36,678 bases of DNA. Origin: Candidatus Aminicenantota bacterium. Its GTDB lineage: Bacteria; Acidobacteriota; Aminicenantia; UBA2199. Of this stretch, positions 9,412 through 18,417 are shown piece after piece. The number at the start of each line of letters is the position of its first letter. Positions within the stretch are counted from its first letter, which is position 1. The stretch lies in the NCBI GenBank assembly GCA_026393835.1, contig JAPKZK010000093.1, forward strand, positions 1 through 36,678. Direction: 5' to 3'. The notes under the pieces are model-generated. The model saw only the letters and a program-made list of their open reading frames with translations. It made no database searches and was not told the origin of the DNA. A program made the position numbers and the translations under genes.

Positions 9412-9506
9412 TTTTTCTCTTCCGGCGAAGCCGGTTACAAAAAAGTCCGTAGGACACAGCGCCCATTTATAATTTATCATTTATAATTTATAATTTATAA
9501 TTAATC
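9412..9506. repeat. Partial, inverted copy of the repeat element that flanks the four-helix gene
   Basis: Read in reverse complement, this segment has a heptamer array (9465-9506), then GCTGTGTCCTACGGAC, then a GTTAAC-like word (GTAAC) and GGCTTCGCCGGAAGA. These match the left half of the elements at 16321 and 16904. It lies upstream of jetA. Confidence 0.75.
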
Positions 9507-9575
9507 AGTCTTTTCCCAATTCCCGGCCCCCTGGGTATCAAAAAAAACAAATGCGCTTTAAAAGATAACATTTAC

Positions 9576-9604
9576 TTGCTTTTTACCGTTATTTTTAATA
9601 GAAT
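9576..9604 (+). promoter_or_regulatory. Sigma-70-type promoter of the Wadjet operon
   Basis: TTGCTT (9576-9581) and TAGAAT (9599-9604) are separated by 17 bases, about 67 bases upstream of the chosen jetA ATG. The position argues against a longer jetA reading from the TTG at 9576, which would overlap the -35 box. Confidence 0.5.
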
Positions 9605-9671
9605 ATTACTTAACCGGTCAAACGGTTTCCCAGATTCGGAAATTTTCGGAGTCGGCCGGCTGCGCTTAAAA

Positions 9672-11147
9672 ATGTTGACGATTAATACGATTCATTCATT
9701 TTTTGATACGTCGCCCGCGGTGCGATTGCTTCGAGCTCAATCGGCGCCCAGGATCCTCAGCTTTTTTTACCGCTCCTTCAAAGAGAACCAGGCCCCCTTC
9801 CTGACAGAAGAAAAAATCATCGCCCAATTGGCGGATTTTCTTAAAGAATACGACATCGAGGAAGAGATCGACGGCAATGGTCTGCTGCTGCCGGATTTCG
9901 AGATGAAAGCCCATCTGCTGGTGACCCGTTGGACCGATAAGGGCTTTCTTAAAAATTACGAGAGCCCGGATAATGAAATATTATATGAATTGAGCAGCCA
10001 CTCGGAACGGGTCATCCAATGGCTGGAACAACTGGAAACCCGCGAATTCGTGGGCACGGAATCCCGTTTCAAAGATATTTTCAATAAATTACAAGAACTG
10101 GTGGCCAATACCACGGAAGACATGGACGCCAAAATCCACGAGCTGGAAGAACGGAAAAAAACCATCGATAAGGAAATACATACCATCCTGACCACGGGAA
10201 AAGTCAGTATATACGACGATTATCAAATTAAATCCCGGGTGGTGGAACTAACCCGCTCGGCCAAAGAACTGATTTCGGATTTCAAAGAGGTGGAAGATAA
10301 TTTCAAAACCATCACACGCAACATCTACCTCAAACACACGGACCCCAACCAGACCAAAGGCGCGATCCTGGGTTATACCTTCGATTCCCTGGATGAACTC
10401 AAGGAGAGCGACCAGGGCAAGAGTTTCTACGCTTTCTGGGAATTTTTAATCTCGCAAAACCGCCGGGACCTCTGGAAAGAATTGGTTCAAGCGGTGTTCC
10501 AGATGCTGGCGGATCGTAATATCTCCTTTGAAGATGTGTTCCTGCGTAAAATAAAACACTACCTGTACCGCGCCGGTCAAAAGGTGAATGACGCCAACGA
10601 TCGCATGTCGGAAAAACTAAGCCGGGTGATTTCCGAGCGGGAACTGGCGGAACGACTGAAAGTAAAGGAAGCCATCGACGGCATCAAAAAACTGGCCCTG
10701 GCTTTTATCGAAAGAGACCAATTCCCCCCCATCGGCATTGAAATCGAGGAAAATGAGGGCGTGAAAATGCCGCTGGAAAAGAAATTGACCCTGGCCGCAG
10801 CCGAAACCCCGGTATTCGACCTGCAACCCGGCCCGGCTTCCCTTCCCATGGACGGCGAGAAACTGCTGGAACTCTACTCGCCCCATGTGGTGGATAAAAA
10901 AATACTCAGGGAACGTCTGCTGCAATTACTGGAACTGAAAGAACAGGTCTCCCTGAAAGAGATCATCGATATTTTCCCCCTGGAAAAAGGTCTTTCCGAA
11001 CTGTTGGCTTATTTTTCGCTGGCGGACCGGGATAATAAGCACATTTTTAATCCCCACACGCCGGAATGGATTCTTTTTGATCCCTACCAGCAAAAACATA
11101 TCCAGGTACCGCAAATTATTTTTACCCGCGAAATAAGGACTAAATGA
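9672..11147 (+). CDS. jetA: Wadjet system protein JetA (DUF3375-like)
   Basis: A 491-residue protein, the kleisin-like subunit of a Wadjet type I SMC complex that recognises and limits circular plasmid DNA. The N-terminal block SPAVRLLRAQSAPRILSFFYRSFKE resembles DUF3375/JetA N-termini. It is followed by a charged helical middle (residues about 150-215) and a C-terminal winged-helix-like region. I chose the ATG at 9672 because the family begins just there and the upstream extension overlaps a promoter. No strong ribosome site is visible. It is the first gene of a compact four-gene operon, with jetB 11 bases downstream. The identity rests mainly on the full JetABCD order plus this N-terminal block. 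Confidence 0.9.
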   Translation: MLTINTIHSFFDTSPAVRLLRAQSAPRILSFFYRSFKENQAPFLTEEKIIAQLADFLKEYDIEEEIDGNGLLLPDFEMKAHLLVTRWTDKGFLKNYESPDNEILYELSSHSERVIQWLEQLETREFVGTESRFKDIFNKLQELVANTTEDMDAKIHELEERKKTIDKEIHTILTTGKVSIYDDYQIKSRVVELTRSAKELISDFKEVEDNFKTITRNIYLKHTDPNQTKGAILGYTFDSLDELKESDQGKSFYAFWEFLISQNRRDLWKELVQAVFQMLADRNISFEDVFLRKIKHYLYRAGQKVNDANDRMSEKLSRVISERELAERLKVKEAIDGIKKLALAFIERDQFPPIGIEIEENEGVKMPLEKKLTLAAAETPVFDLQPGPASLPMDGEKLLELYSPHVVDKKILRERLLQLLELKEQVSLKEIIDIFPLEKGLSELLAYFSLADRDNKHIFNPHTPEWILFDPYQQKHIQVPQIIFTREIRTK

Positions 11148-11158
11148 GGAATCCCTAA

Positions 11159-11734
11159 ATGACAACCGGGAACATGAATATTTTGCCCTATGCCGGGGCC
11201 ATTGGCCGCTTGCTGCAAGGCGTCGTGTATAACGAAGACGCCCCGTGGCGTTCTATCCTGCAAAACCAGGTGGGTATCCATGAATACCTGGAGAAAATCG
11301 GCGTTGAACTGGTGGTGGATACACAGGATGGCTACGCCTATATCAAACAAATCTTGCTGGATGATGATGAGAATACCGTGGGCCTGGTGCGGCGCACCGC
11401 CATGACCTATGAAGCCAGTTTGATCTGCATTTTCCTGCGGGAAAGGCTGGATGACTTCGATATCCACGACCACCTCAACAATCGCTGCACCGTCAGTCAC
11501 AAACAACTCAAAGAAGATATCGAACTCTTCTTTAAAGAAAAACCCAATGTCAAGAAGTTTCTCCGGGAGATCGACAAACACATCCGCAAGGTTGTGGAAT
11601 ACGGGTTCTTAAACATTTTCAAGGGCGGCGACAAAGACGAGGAGAATGTCTATGAAATCAGGAGAATTATCAAAGCCAGGGTCAGCTCCGATCATATCGA
11701 GATATTTAGACGAAAAATGGAGGAATACGCCTGA
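11159..11734 (+). CDS. jetB: Wadjet system protein JetB (DUF4194-like)
   Basis: A 191-residue protein, the usual size of the kite-like subunit of Wadjet, which in MukBEF-type complexes bridges the kleisin and SMC arms. It shows the DUF4194-like features YIKQ, then a RRTAMTYEASLICIFLRERLDDFD helix, a mid-protein acidic helix and a C-terminal YEIRRIIKARVS segment followed by IEIFRRKMEEY. The ATG at 11159 has a GAGGA ribosome site. The stop overlaps the jetC start as TGATG, which indicates translational coupling. Confidence 0.9.
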   Translation: MTTGNMNILPYAGAIGRLLQGVVYNEDAPWRSILQNQVGIHEYLEKIGVELVVDTQDGYAYIKQILLDDDENTVGLVRRTAMTYEASLICIFLRERLDDFDIHDHLNNRCTVSHKQLKEDIELFFKEKPNVKKFLREIDKHIRKVVEYGFLNIFKGGDKDEENVYEIRRIIKARVSSDHIEIFRRKMEEYA

Positions 11735-14700
11735 TGCACAGCCTTTTTTCCAATGATCCGGCCAGGGCCGGGTACCGCATGGAGTACATGGAAATATTCA
11801 ACTGGGGTACGTTTGATAAAGAGATTTTCCGCATCTCCCCGGACGGTCACAACTCCCTGTTAACCGGCGCCAACGGTTCCGGTAAAACCACCTACGTCGA
11901 CGCCCTGCTCACGTTGCTGGTGCCCATCAAGAAGTACCGTTTCTACAATCGCAGTTCCGGCGCCGATAAAAAAAACGAGCGCACCGAGGAATCCTATGTA
12001 TTGGGCGCCTACGGCGAGACCCAGGAGGAAGGAAAACTCCATTCCCAGACCCTCTATATCCGCCCGGACCGGAAAAAAGTGTATTCTATCCTCCTGGCCT
12101 GCTTTGCCAATGTCGAGCATCAACCCATCACGCTTTTCCAGGCCCGCTGGTTTTATAACAACGAGTTAAAACGAACCTACGGCATCTGCCATAAACCGTT
12201 AACTATCGAGGCGGATTTCCGCCCCTTCGATCCCCAGGGAGAATGGAAAAAAGCCCTGAAACAACGATTCCCCAAACAGGGGTTGAAAGAGGTCATCGAA
12301 TTTTTCGATTCCGGGAACAAGTATGCTGAAAAAGTGGTGAAATACTTCGGCATGCGTTCCGAGAAAGCCTTGAGCCTCTTCAACCAGACCGTGGGCATCA
12401 AGGTGCTGGGCAACCTGGACCAATTTATTCGCACCAATATGCTGGAACCACAGGAAGCGGAAGCAGAGTTTATTAATCTCAAGGAGAATTACAATACCCT
12501 CCTGGACGCCCACCGGCAAATTGAAAAAGCCGTGGAACAAGCCAAATTACTCGCTCCTATTCGCGATTTAGCCCAACAGGTGACGGATACGGAACAACAA
12601 TTACAGGCGTTGGAGAGTCTCAAAGAAACCGGTAACGTGTACTTCAACCACCGGTTGGACGGATTCCTGACAGTCGAAATAGAGCGGGAAAAACGCGGAC
12701 TGATAAGCGCGGAACAAAAGATGCAAGCGGTAAATCAACGGCTGTCCGACCTGGATGAAAAGAAAACCACCCTGTCGGTGGCCATTGCCCAGGATGAAAC
12801 GGGCCGGCGAATCAAAGAGATCGAACGGCAATTAACCCAGAAACAAAAAGAGGTAGTCGCCCGCAAGTTCAAACAGGAAAAATACAACACGTTGGCCGAA
12901 GGGTTGACGTTTCCATCGTCCCCGGATGAGCGACTGTTTGCTGAAAACAGGGAGAAAGCCCTTCGATTGAAGGAGAATATTCTCGCTCAAATCGCCGCGA
13001 TAGGGGACCAACGTTACCAGGTTCGCAAATCCATGGATGAGGGCGAGAACACATACGGGGAGCTGGAAAAGGAAATCCGACAACTGGGCATGCAAAAGAA
13101 CAAAATTACCGGCCAGGTCTCTGAAATCCGCCGGGAGATTATCGCGCATGTCAAAGCCGGTCCCGATGAGATCCCGTTTATCGGGGAATCCATCAAGGTG
13201 AAAGACTCGCAAAAGGATTGGGAACCCGCCATTGAACGGTTGCTGCATAATTTTGCCTTACGGTTGCTGGTTCCGGATAAATATTATGACTTGGTGAACC
13301 GTTATGTCAATGAACAGAACTTACGCGGCAGGATCGTCTATCACCGGGTCAAGGAAGAGTCATTCATGAATACCATGCTGCCCAGGCCCGTGGGGATTTT
13401 AATGGAGAAGCTGGATTTAAAACGCACCGTCTATCAAAATTGGTTGGAAGATCAATTATTAAAACACTATGATTACATCTGCGTCGCCGGTGTGGCGGAG
13501 TTTCATAAATATAAACGCGCCATGACCATCGAGGGCCTCATTAAAAACGCGGACCATCATCAAAAGGATGACCGCCCCGAAATCGTCAGCCGCGAACGGT
13601 TTGTGCTGGGCTGGGATAACAAGGAAAAGATTATGGCCCTGGTCCAAATGGCCAAAGAATTGCAAAAAGAGATTAATCAACAAAAAGAACAATTAAAAAA
13701 ATACGACGGCCAATTAAAAAAACTGGAAAATAACCGTGAGAACCTTATTAAAATTCTGGAATACGAAAGTTTCGCGGAAATAGACTGGTCTTCCGCCGTA
13801 TTGGAGATCGAAGCGTTGACCCGGGAGAAAAAACGCCTGGAAGAAACCAGCGACCGCATCAAACAACTGCAGCAAGAACTAAAGGAAGTGGAAGCGCAGG
13901 TTAAAACGTTAAAAAAAGAGCACGACGAGCTGGTGGGGATGCGCACGTTGTCCCAGAATACCATTTGCCAACATGAAGCCGGTCAAGCCCAGTGCCGGGA
14001 AGAGATTGCCCAGTCTTCTTTGGCCCGGGAGTTGCGGCCCCAACGGTTCCGGGTCTTTGAAGGGGCATATCCCCGGTTCCTGGAGAATTTTTCTTTCTTG
14101 AACTTCCGGCAGGTGCGCCAGGCAGTTGAAAAGGATCAGGCCCATACCAAAGAACACCTGGATAATTCTATCCAAAAGAATGTGCAGCGCTTGAGCGTCA
14201 AAATGAATAGTTTTCGCAATCCCGGCCCGGAGATTACCGACCGTTTCCCCGATTGGCGGGCCGATACCCTCAAGTTATCCGAGGATACCCGCTTTGCGGA
14301 TGAATATGTGGCGCTGTTGGAACGCATCGAAAAAGAGGACCTGCCTTCCTACCGGAGAAAATTCGAAGATTATCTCTCTTCCACCATGATCAATAAAATT
14401 GCCGGGTTTAAGGAGTTCCTGGATGAGGGGGAAGAGTCCATCCTGGAGAATATCGCCGCCCTGAACAAATCGCTGGAAAAAATATCCTTCAAAAGCACCC
14501 CGGCCACGTATATCCAGTTGAAGTGCCCCACCCAACTGGAAGTGGAACTGAAAGATTTTAAAAAAATGCTGCGGGACGCCATCCCCAACGCCGCCCTGCT
14601 CCATTCCGAGGACAGCGGCCAGTATAAAAAAGAGGTGTTCAAACAAATCCAGGTTCTCATTGATAAACTGGACAAGGACGAGCTGTGGCGCACCAAGGTC

Positions 14701-15138
14701 ATCGATGTCAGGAATTGGAAATCCTATTACGCCGAAGAATACTACCGGGAAAACGACGCCCCCATGAAAGTATACAAAGATATGGGCAAACTTTCCGGCG
14801 GGGAAAAAGCCCAGTTGACCTATACCATCCTCGGTTCCGCCATTGCCTATCAATTCGGCATCAAACATATGGGGCTGGACAGCGATTCTTTCCGTTTTAT
14901 TGCCGTGGATGAATCCTTCAGCAACCAGGACGACGAACGGGCCACCTATTTGATGGACCTGTGCAGCCAACTGCACCTGCAATTGCTGGTGGTCACTCCC
15001 AGCGATAAAATCCATATCGTGGAACCTTACATTTCCTACGTCCATTACGTGCAGCGCCGCTCCAACCGCGAGTCCCTGCTTTTCGATATGCCCATCAAAC
15101 AATTTCAAGAACAAAAAGAAGCCGTTTTGGCCGCCTGA
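11734..15138 (+). CDS. jetC: Wadjet system SMC-like ATPase JetC
   Basis: A 1134-residue SMC-like ATPase, the motor of the Wadjet complex. Walker A GANGSGKT is at residues 45-52. Long coiled coils run at about 250-430 and 640-800, with a hinge-like globular part between (about 470-620). The ABC signature LSGGEKAQ is at 1020-1027 and Walker B FIAVDESF has Asp1059-Glu1060. Length and layout match JetC rather than SbcC or MukB. It overlaps jetB by one base and is separated from jetD by one base. Wadjet ATPases are thought to extrude plasmid loops until the nuclease subunit cuts. All catalytic motifs are intact, so the system is probably functional. Confidence 0.95.
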   Translation: MHSLFSNDPARAGYRMEYMEIFNWGTFDKEIFRISPDGHNSLLTGANGSGKTTYVDALLTLLVPIKKYRFYNRSSGADKKNERTEESYVLGAYGETQEEGKLHSQTLYIRPDRKKVYSILLACFANVEHQPITLFQARWFYNNELKRTYGICHKPLTIEADFRPFDPQGEWKKALKQRFPKQGLKEVIEFFDSGNKYAEKVVKYFGMRSEKALSLFNQTVGIKVLGNLDQFIRTNMLEPQEAEAEFINLKENYNTLLDAHRQIEKAVEQAKLLAPIRDLAQQVTDTEQQLQALESLKETGNVYFNHRLDGFLTVEIEREKRGLISAEQKMQAVNQRLSDLDEKKTTLSVAIAQDETGRRIKEIERQLTQKQKEVVARKFKQEKYNTLAEGLTFPSSPDERLFAENREKALRLKENILAQIAAIGDQRYQVRKSMDEGENTYGELEKEIRQLGMQKNKITGQVSEIRREIIAHVKAGPDEIPFIGESIKVKDSQKDWEPAIERLLHNFALRLLVPDKYYDLVNRYVNEQNLRGRIVYHRVKEESFMNTMLPRPVGILMEKLDLKRTVYQNWLEDQLLKHYDYICVAGVAEFHKYKRAMTIEGLIKNADHHQKDDRPEIVSRERFVLGWDNKEKIMALVQMAKELQKEINQQKEQLKKYDGQLKKLENNRENLIKILEYESFAEIDWSSAVLEIEALTREKKRLEETSDRIKQLQQELKEVEAQVKTLKKEHDELVGMRTLSQNTICQHEAGQAQCREEIAQSSLARELRPQRFRVFEGAYPRFLENFSFLNFRQVRQAVEKDQAHTKEHLDNSIQKNVQRLSVKMNSFRNPGPEITDRFPDWRADTLKLSEDTRFADEYVALLERIEKEDLPSYRRKFEDYLSSTMINKIAGFKEFLDEGEESILENIAALNKSLEKISFKSTPATYIQLKCPTQLEVELKDFKKMLRDAIPNAALLHSEDSGQYKKEVFKQIQVLIDKLDKDELWRTKVIDVRNWKSYYAEEYYRENDAPMKVYKDMGKLSGGEKAQLTYTILGSAIAYQFGIKHMGLDSDSFRFIAVDESFSNQDDERATYLMDLCSQLHLQLLVVTPSDKIHIVEPYISYVHYVQRRSNRESLLFDMPIKQFQEQKEAVLAA

Positions 15139-15139
15139 C

Positions 15140-16327
15140 ATGATTACCGTCGCCCAACTGAAAGAAAAAGCCGCACGCAAGTATTGGGACGTTTTAAGCG
15201 CCTGCATCAAAGGGGAAACCCCATTCCCATTAAGTATCCCCGCCGATAAGAAGCTGCCGGCGAAATTCGAAGACTTACGCCGCCTCATCGGGCAATTGGT
15301 GGAGTTCTCCAAAGAGAAGACCGGGTACGGATATCGTTTGACCTTTGACCAACGACATACCGGCAAGTATGGCAATCAATCGGTACCCACATGTATATCC
15401 TTCGATTCCCCAGCGGATTTTTTCAAGTTTACCGGCAGGACTGGCGAGGCGGAAAATATCTTGTCGGCAGCCGAAGGAATTCGCACGCTATTTCCACCGC
15501 TGCGGCCATGGGTAGAACAGAACCCGCGGAAAATCCATCGATATCTCGATCTCTGGGATAATATTTTCAAGGTGCTCCTCTATTTCCGGGAAAATCCGCG
15601 GCCCGGGATGTACATCCGGGAATTGCCCATCCAGGTACATACCAAGTTTATCCAGCAGCAAAAGGGCATTTTGCGGGAGTTATTGGAAATCCTTATCCCG
15701 GACCATATCCACCGGGAAGGAATCCATTTCGAGGAACGGTTTCACCTCAAGTCCATCGAACCCCTGATTCGTTTTCGTCGCCTGGATAATACCATGGATA
15801 GCGGGATTTTTACACTATCCGACGATCAGGCCCTCCCGGCTGAAGCGTTCTCCCGGCTGACCCCCCAATGCTCCCGGGTGGCGATCACGGAAAACCTGAT
15901 GACCTATTTAACCCTGCCCCCATTGGCGCATACCATGGCCATTTATGGCGGCGGTTTCAAGGTAGAAATCTTGAAAAAGGCTTTATGGCTGAAGTCTAAA
16001 ACCATTATATATTGGGGTGACATCGATGTTCATGGTTTTTTGATCCTGTCGCTGGTCCGGCGATATTTCCCCTCCGCACAAAGTATTATGATGGATGAAG
16101 AAACCTTTTTGCGGCACAAGGACTTATGCGGCAGTGGCGTGGGGGGCGGTGAAGGGGATGGTGAAGGGGAAAACAGCCCGTTGAATTTGACCGGGGCGGA
16201 GTTAAAATTATACCGCCGGATTGCGGCGGAGAATTTACGATTGGAACAGGAGCATCTTCCCCAAGAGTATATTGCCGGGCAATTCAAAAAAATCAGCCGG
16301 ATGAGTGAGGAACAAAACAAATTATAA
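15140..16327 (+). CDS. jetD: Wadjet nuclease subunit JetD (DUF3322/DUF2220, Toprim-like)
   Basis: A 395-residue protein, the nuclease that cleaves circular DNA bound by JetABC. The N-terminal DUF3322-like part ends near residue 190. The C-terminal Toprim-like part has the conserved acidic residue in ITENLMTYL (Glu251) and the metal-binding YWGDIDVHGF (Asp294, Asp296, His298). A Gly/Glu-rich insert, CGSGVGGGEGDGEGENS, sits at residues 330-346, in a low-complexity purine-rich DNA tract where the family usually has a short loop. The stop codon lies inside a 7-bp repeat array at the start of the repeat element at 16321. The active-site motifs look intact. Confidence 0.95.
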   Translation: MITVAQLKEKAARKYWDVLSACIKGETPFPLSIPADKKLPAKFEDLRRLIGQLVEFSKEKTGYGYRLTFDQRHTGKYGNQSVPTCISFDSPADFFKFTGRTGEAENILSAAEGIRTLFPPLRPWVEQNPRKIHRYLDLWDNIFKVLLYFRENPRPGMYIRELPIQVHTKFIQQQKGILRELLEILIPDHIHREGIHFEERFHLKSIEPLIRFRRLDNTMDSGIFTLSDDQALPAEAFSRLTPQCSRVAITENLMTYLTLPPLAHTMAIYGGGFKVEILKKALWLKSKTIIYWGDIDVHGFLILSLVRRYFPSAQSIMMDEETFLRHKDLCGSGVGGGEGDGEGENSPLNLTGAELKLYRRIAAENLRLEQEHLPQEYIAGQFKKISRMSEEQNKL

Positions 16328-16513
16328 ATTATAAATGATAAATGATAAATGATAAATGGAAGTTGTGTCCTACGGACGGCGTTGTTAACGGCTTCGCCGA
16401 GGGGAAAAAAACAGTGAAATCACCGGTTTTCCGCCGAAGGCGTCTAAAAACCAGCCCACCGGGCGCCGCTTCCATTTATCATTTATAATTTATAATTTAT
16501 CATTTATAATTAA
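16321..16513. repeat. Repeat element copy 1, heptamer-ended
   Basis: The element begins with (ATGATAA/ATTATAA) heptamers at 16321-16352. The core runs from GGAAGTTGTGTCCTACGG through GTTAACGGCTTCGCCG and CCGCCGAAGGCGTCT to GGGCGCCGCTTCC. It ends with (ATTTATC/ATTTATA) heptamers at 16474-16513, so the ends are inverted. The element supplies the jetD stop and the stop of the four-helix gene. A near-identical copy lies at 16904-17109 in the same orientation. Confidence 0.9.
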
Positions 16514-16881
16514 TCTCTTATCATTTTCTCCTTTTTTTCAGCGGTTCTGAAGCTTGCGGCAATAATCCTGCGAAGTTCATCGCATTCGGTATACAAATGG
16601 TTTAATTGAGTCTCATGCAGCAGATTGCTTCGCCTGGTAATTTCAAGCCATACGCTTGTTTCGTTCAGCTCTTTCAAAGCGATCTTGAGTTTATGAACAA
16701 AATCCTTTGTGCTTTCCGCTCCGCGTGCTTCCGCGTAATTGGGCGCCGGGGAAGTGCCGGACCGTAATAGTTGATCGGCAATATGTTTACCGGCGCTTGT
16801 CCTGGGTAGTTTCGAAGTAATTTCGATAATATCTACCGCAAAATTGATCAGTCTTTCTTGAATATCGTCGCCTCTAATCAT
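16510..16881 (-). CDS. Four helix bundle protein (23S rRNA intervening-sequence / bAvd-like family)
   Basis: A 123-residue, all-helical protein. It has the family hallmarks FAVDIIEITSKLP, the segment ADQLLRSGTSPAPNYAEARGAES, and DFVHKLKIALKELNETSVWLEI. Members occur inside intervening sequences of 23S rRNA and as scattered genes; relatives serve as accessory proteins of diversity-generating retroelements. No reverse transcriptase or rRNA is present here. The gene sits exactly between two direct copies of a repeat element and its stop codon lies in one of them, which suggests a mobile or recombination-prone cassette. The ATG at 16881 has only a weak GGATA ribosome site. Confidence 0.9.
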   Translation of the reverse strand: MIRGDDIQERLINFAVDIIEITSKLPRTSAGKHIADQLLRSGTSPAPNYAEARGAESTKDFVHKLKIALKELNETSVWLEITRRSNLLHETQLNHLYTECDELRRIIAASFRTAEKKEKMIRD

Positions 16882-16903
16882 CTTTCAATATATCCTATAA
16901 TTA

Positions 16904-17109
16904 ATTATAAATTATAAATGATAAATGATAAATTATAAATGATAAATGATAAATGGAAGCTGTGTCCTACGGACGGCGTTGTTAACGGCTTCGCCGGAAG
17001 AAAAAAAGACGGCGGAATCACCGGTTTTCCGCCGAAGGCGTCTAAAACCAGCCCACCGGGCGCCGCTTCCATTTATCATTTATCATTTATAATTTATAAT
17101 TTATAATTT
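16904..17109. repeat. Repeat element copy 2, direct copy of the element at 16321
   Basis: It has the same order as copy 1: seven ATTATAA/ATGATAA heptamers (16904-16952), the core beginning GGAAGCTGTGTCC and ending GCTTCC, then ATTTATC/ATTTATA heptamers (17071-17109). The core differs from copy 1 by only a few substitutions and short indels. It ends directly before the stop of the Memo-family gene at 17112. Confidence 0.9.
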
Positions 17110-17111
17110 TC

Positions 17112-18170
17112 TTACTTCTTTTCCCAATAAAACCCCGCTGAAAAGAAACCCACCCAATGCTTGAGCGAAAACGGCGCCGTAATCCCAAACCCAGGCTTTT
17201 TCAACGGCAGCACACCTTCCGTATACGTATCCGAATACCGCAGGATTTTCCCCTTCAATTGCTTCCCTTTCTCCAGGGAATCCAGCGTTTTCATAATTGT
17301 CAGCATCCCAAAAGGAATCGAATATTTGCCACACCACACCGTGTCCTTGAAATCCTTGTAAGTGGCCCCCCACAAACGACCAGTCAAATCCTTGATCTTC
17401 TCTTTGCCCATAACCCCGGAAAGACAGGATTCGGCAATTTCCCTATCGTGGGCAACGCCCCTTTCGTGCGCCTGCTCATCTTCCCCGAAAACCGTATTTT
17501 GAAAATCTTTCCCATAATGATTGGCGTCGGCGGAAATCAAAAAGAAAATATCTTTCCCCACTTCCAGGTTATTCTTTTTAATATACGCGGCCAAATGACC
17601 GGCAAGAACATCGCTCAACCGGTCCATCGCATCGAAATCCATACCCGTGACCATAATGGGCGTGATGACAATGTCGGGGTTAAAGTACTGTAAAAAAGGA
17701 ATCATCGCTTCGATCGAATGCTCCAACTTGTGCGCTTCGTTATTCACCTGGTAAATCCCCTTATCCAGGTTCACTTCCAGGTATTCCCGCAGCTTCGACA
17801 CCCCGACATTTTTGAAAGGACCGATCCAATAGGAAAACCCGTCGAAAATTAATTTTTCCTGAGGGTCGCCGATGGCTTTCCGCACCGTCCCGTGGGTAAC
17901 GCCGAAAACCACCACTTCACGGGTCTTAATGCGACTGAAAAGCGAGTAATAAATACGCCCGGCGTAAAGATAATCGTCATGCGCCGATATCCCGGCCACC
18001 AGGCGCGGCAGGTCAAAGGTTTCCGTTTCAATAGATTTCAAATGATCCATCAGCCGGTTTATTTGATCCTTCTGCCAGCAGAAGCCGACATCATCCAGGG
18101 GAGGTCTGATCTCCTCCGCGGATAAACTCAACACAAACCCCAATAAAATCGCAATCATCAATTTCTTCAT
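17112..18170 (-). CDS. Memo family protein (AmmeMemoRadiSam system protein B) with signal peptide
   Basis: A 352-residue Memo-like protein. Motifs seen: GISAHDDYLYAGRIYY (compare the PHAGY motif), VVFGVTHG, EAHKLEHSIEAMIPFLQYF and LISADANHYG, which hold the His and acidic residues of the dioxygenase-like metal site. An N-terminal signal peptide (MKKLMIAILLGFVLSLSA) predicts export, unlike typical cytosolic Memo proteins. The ATG at 18170 is chosen because GAGGTGA lies 7 bases upstream; a GTG at 18179 overlaps that site. The usual AMMECR1 and radical-SAM partners are not adjacent. Memo family membership is well supported; the reaction is unknown. Confidence 0.85.
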   Translation of the reverse strand: MKKLMIAILLGFVLSLSAEEIRPPLDDVGFCWQKDQINRLMDHLKSIETETFDLPRLVAGISAHDDYLYAGRIYYSLFSRIKTREVVVFGVTHGTVRKAIGDPQEKLIFDGFSYWIGPFKNVGVSKLREYLEVNLDKGIYQVNNEAHKLEHSIEAMIPFLQYFNPDIVITPIMVTGMDFDAMDRLSDVLAGHLAAYIKKNNLEVGKDIFFLISADANHYGKDFQNTVFGEDEQAHERGVAHDREIAESCLSGVMGKEKIKDLTGRLWGATYKDFKDTVWCGKYSIPFGMLTIMKTLDSLEKGKQLKGKILRYSDTYTEGVLPLKKPGFGITAPFSLKHWVGFFSAGFYWEKK

Positions 18171-18270
18171 TATATTCACCTCGAATAATAGTAATTTTTA
18201 GAATTATAACAGAAACTTTGAAAAATATAAATTCATTCGGCAATTCTCATTTAGAATTAGGAACGGCATT

Positions 18271-18298
18271 TTGTAGGGGCAGGCCCCCGTGTCTGCCC
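18271..18298. repeat. Dispersed GTAGGGGCAGG-type hairpin
   Basis: GGGGCAG followed by GCCCCCGTGTCTGCCC forms a small hairpin of a type often dispersed in environmental genomes. It lies between the divergent Memo and sensor kinase genes. Confidence 0.5.
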
Positions 18299-18325
18299 AA
18301 TATTGCTGAAATTCATTCTAACCCT

Positions 18326-18354
18326 TTGACTTATATCTTAAAATGTGGTAAAAA
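18326..18354 (+). promoter_or_regulatory. Possible sigma-70 promoter of the sensor kinase gene
   Basis: TTGACT (18326-18331) and TAAAAA (18349-18354) are separated by 17 bases, about 64 bases upstream of the kinase ATG. The -10 box is weak. Confidence 0.4.
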
Positions 18355-18417
18355 AGCAACGTATGACTTATAAACGAAATCAAAAATATGCAAGGAGATT
18401 TTGAAAAGGAATAGATT

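Noticed and set aside
14275..15375. Long open frame of 366 codons on the minus strand
   Set aside because: It is antisense to the C-terminal half of jetC, whose ABC signature and Walker B motifs are intact. No ribosome site or domain supports it.
16510..16881. Diversity-generating retroelement accessory gene
   Set aside because: The protein resembles the accessory fold, but no reverse transcriptase or template/variable repeat pair was seen nearby.
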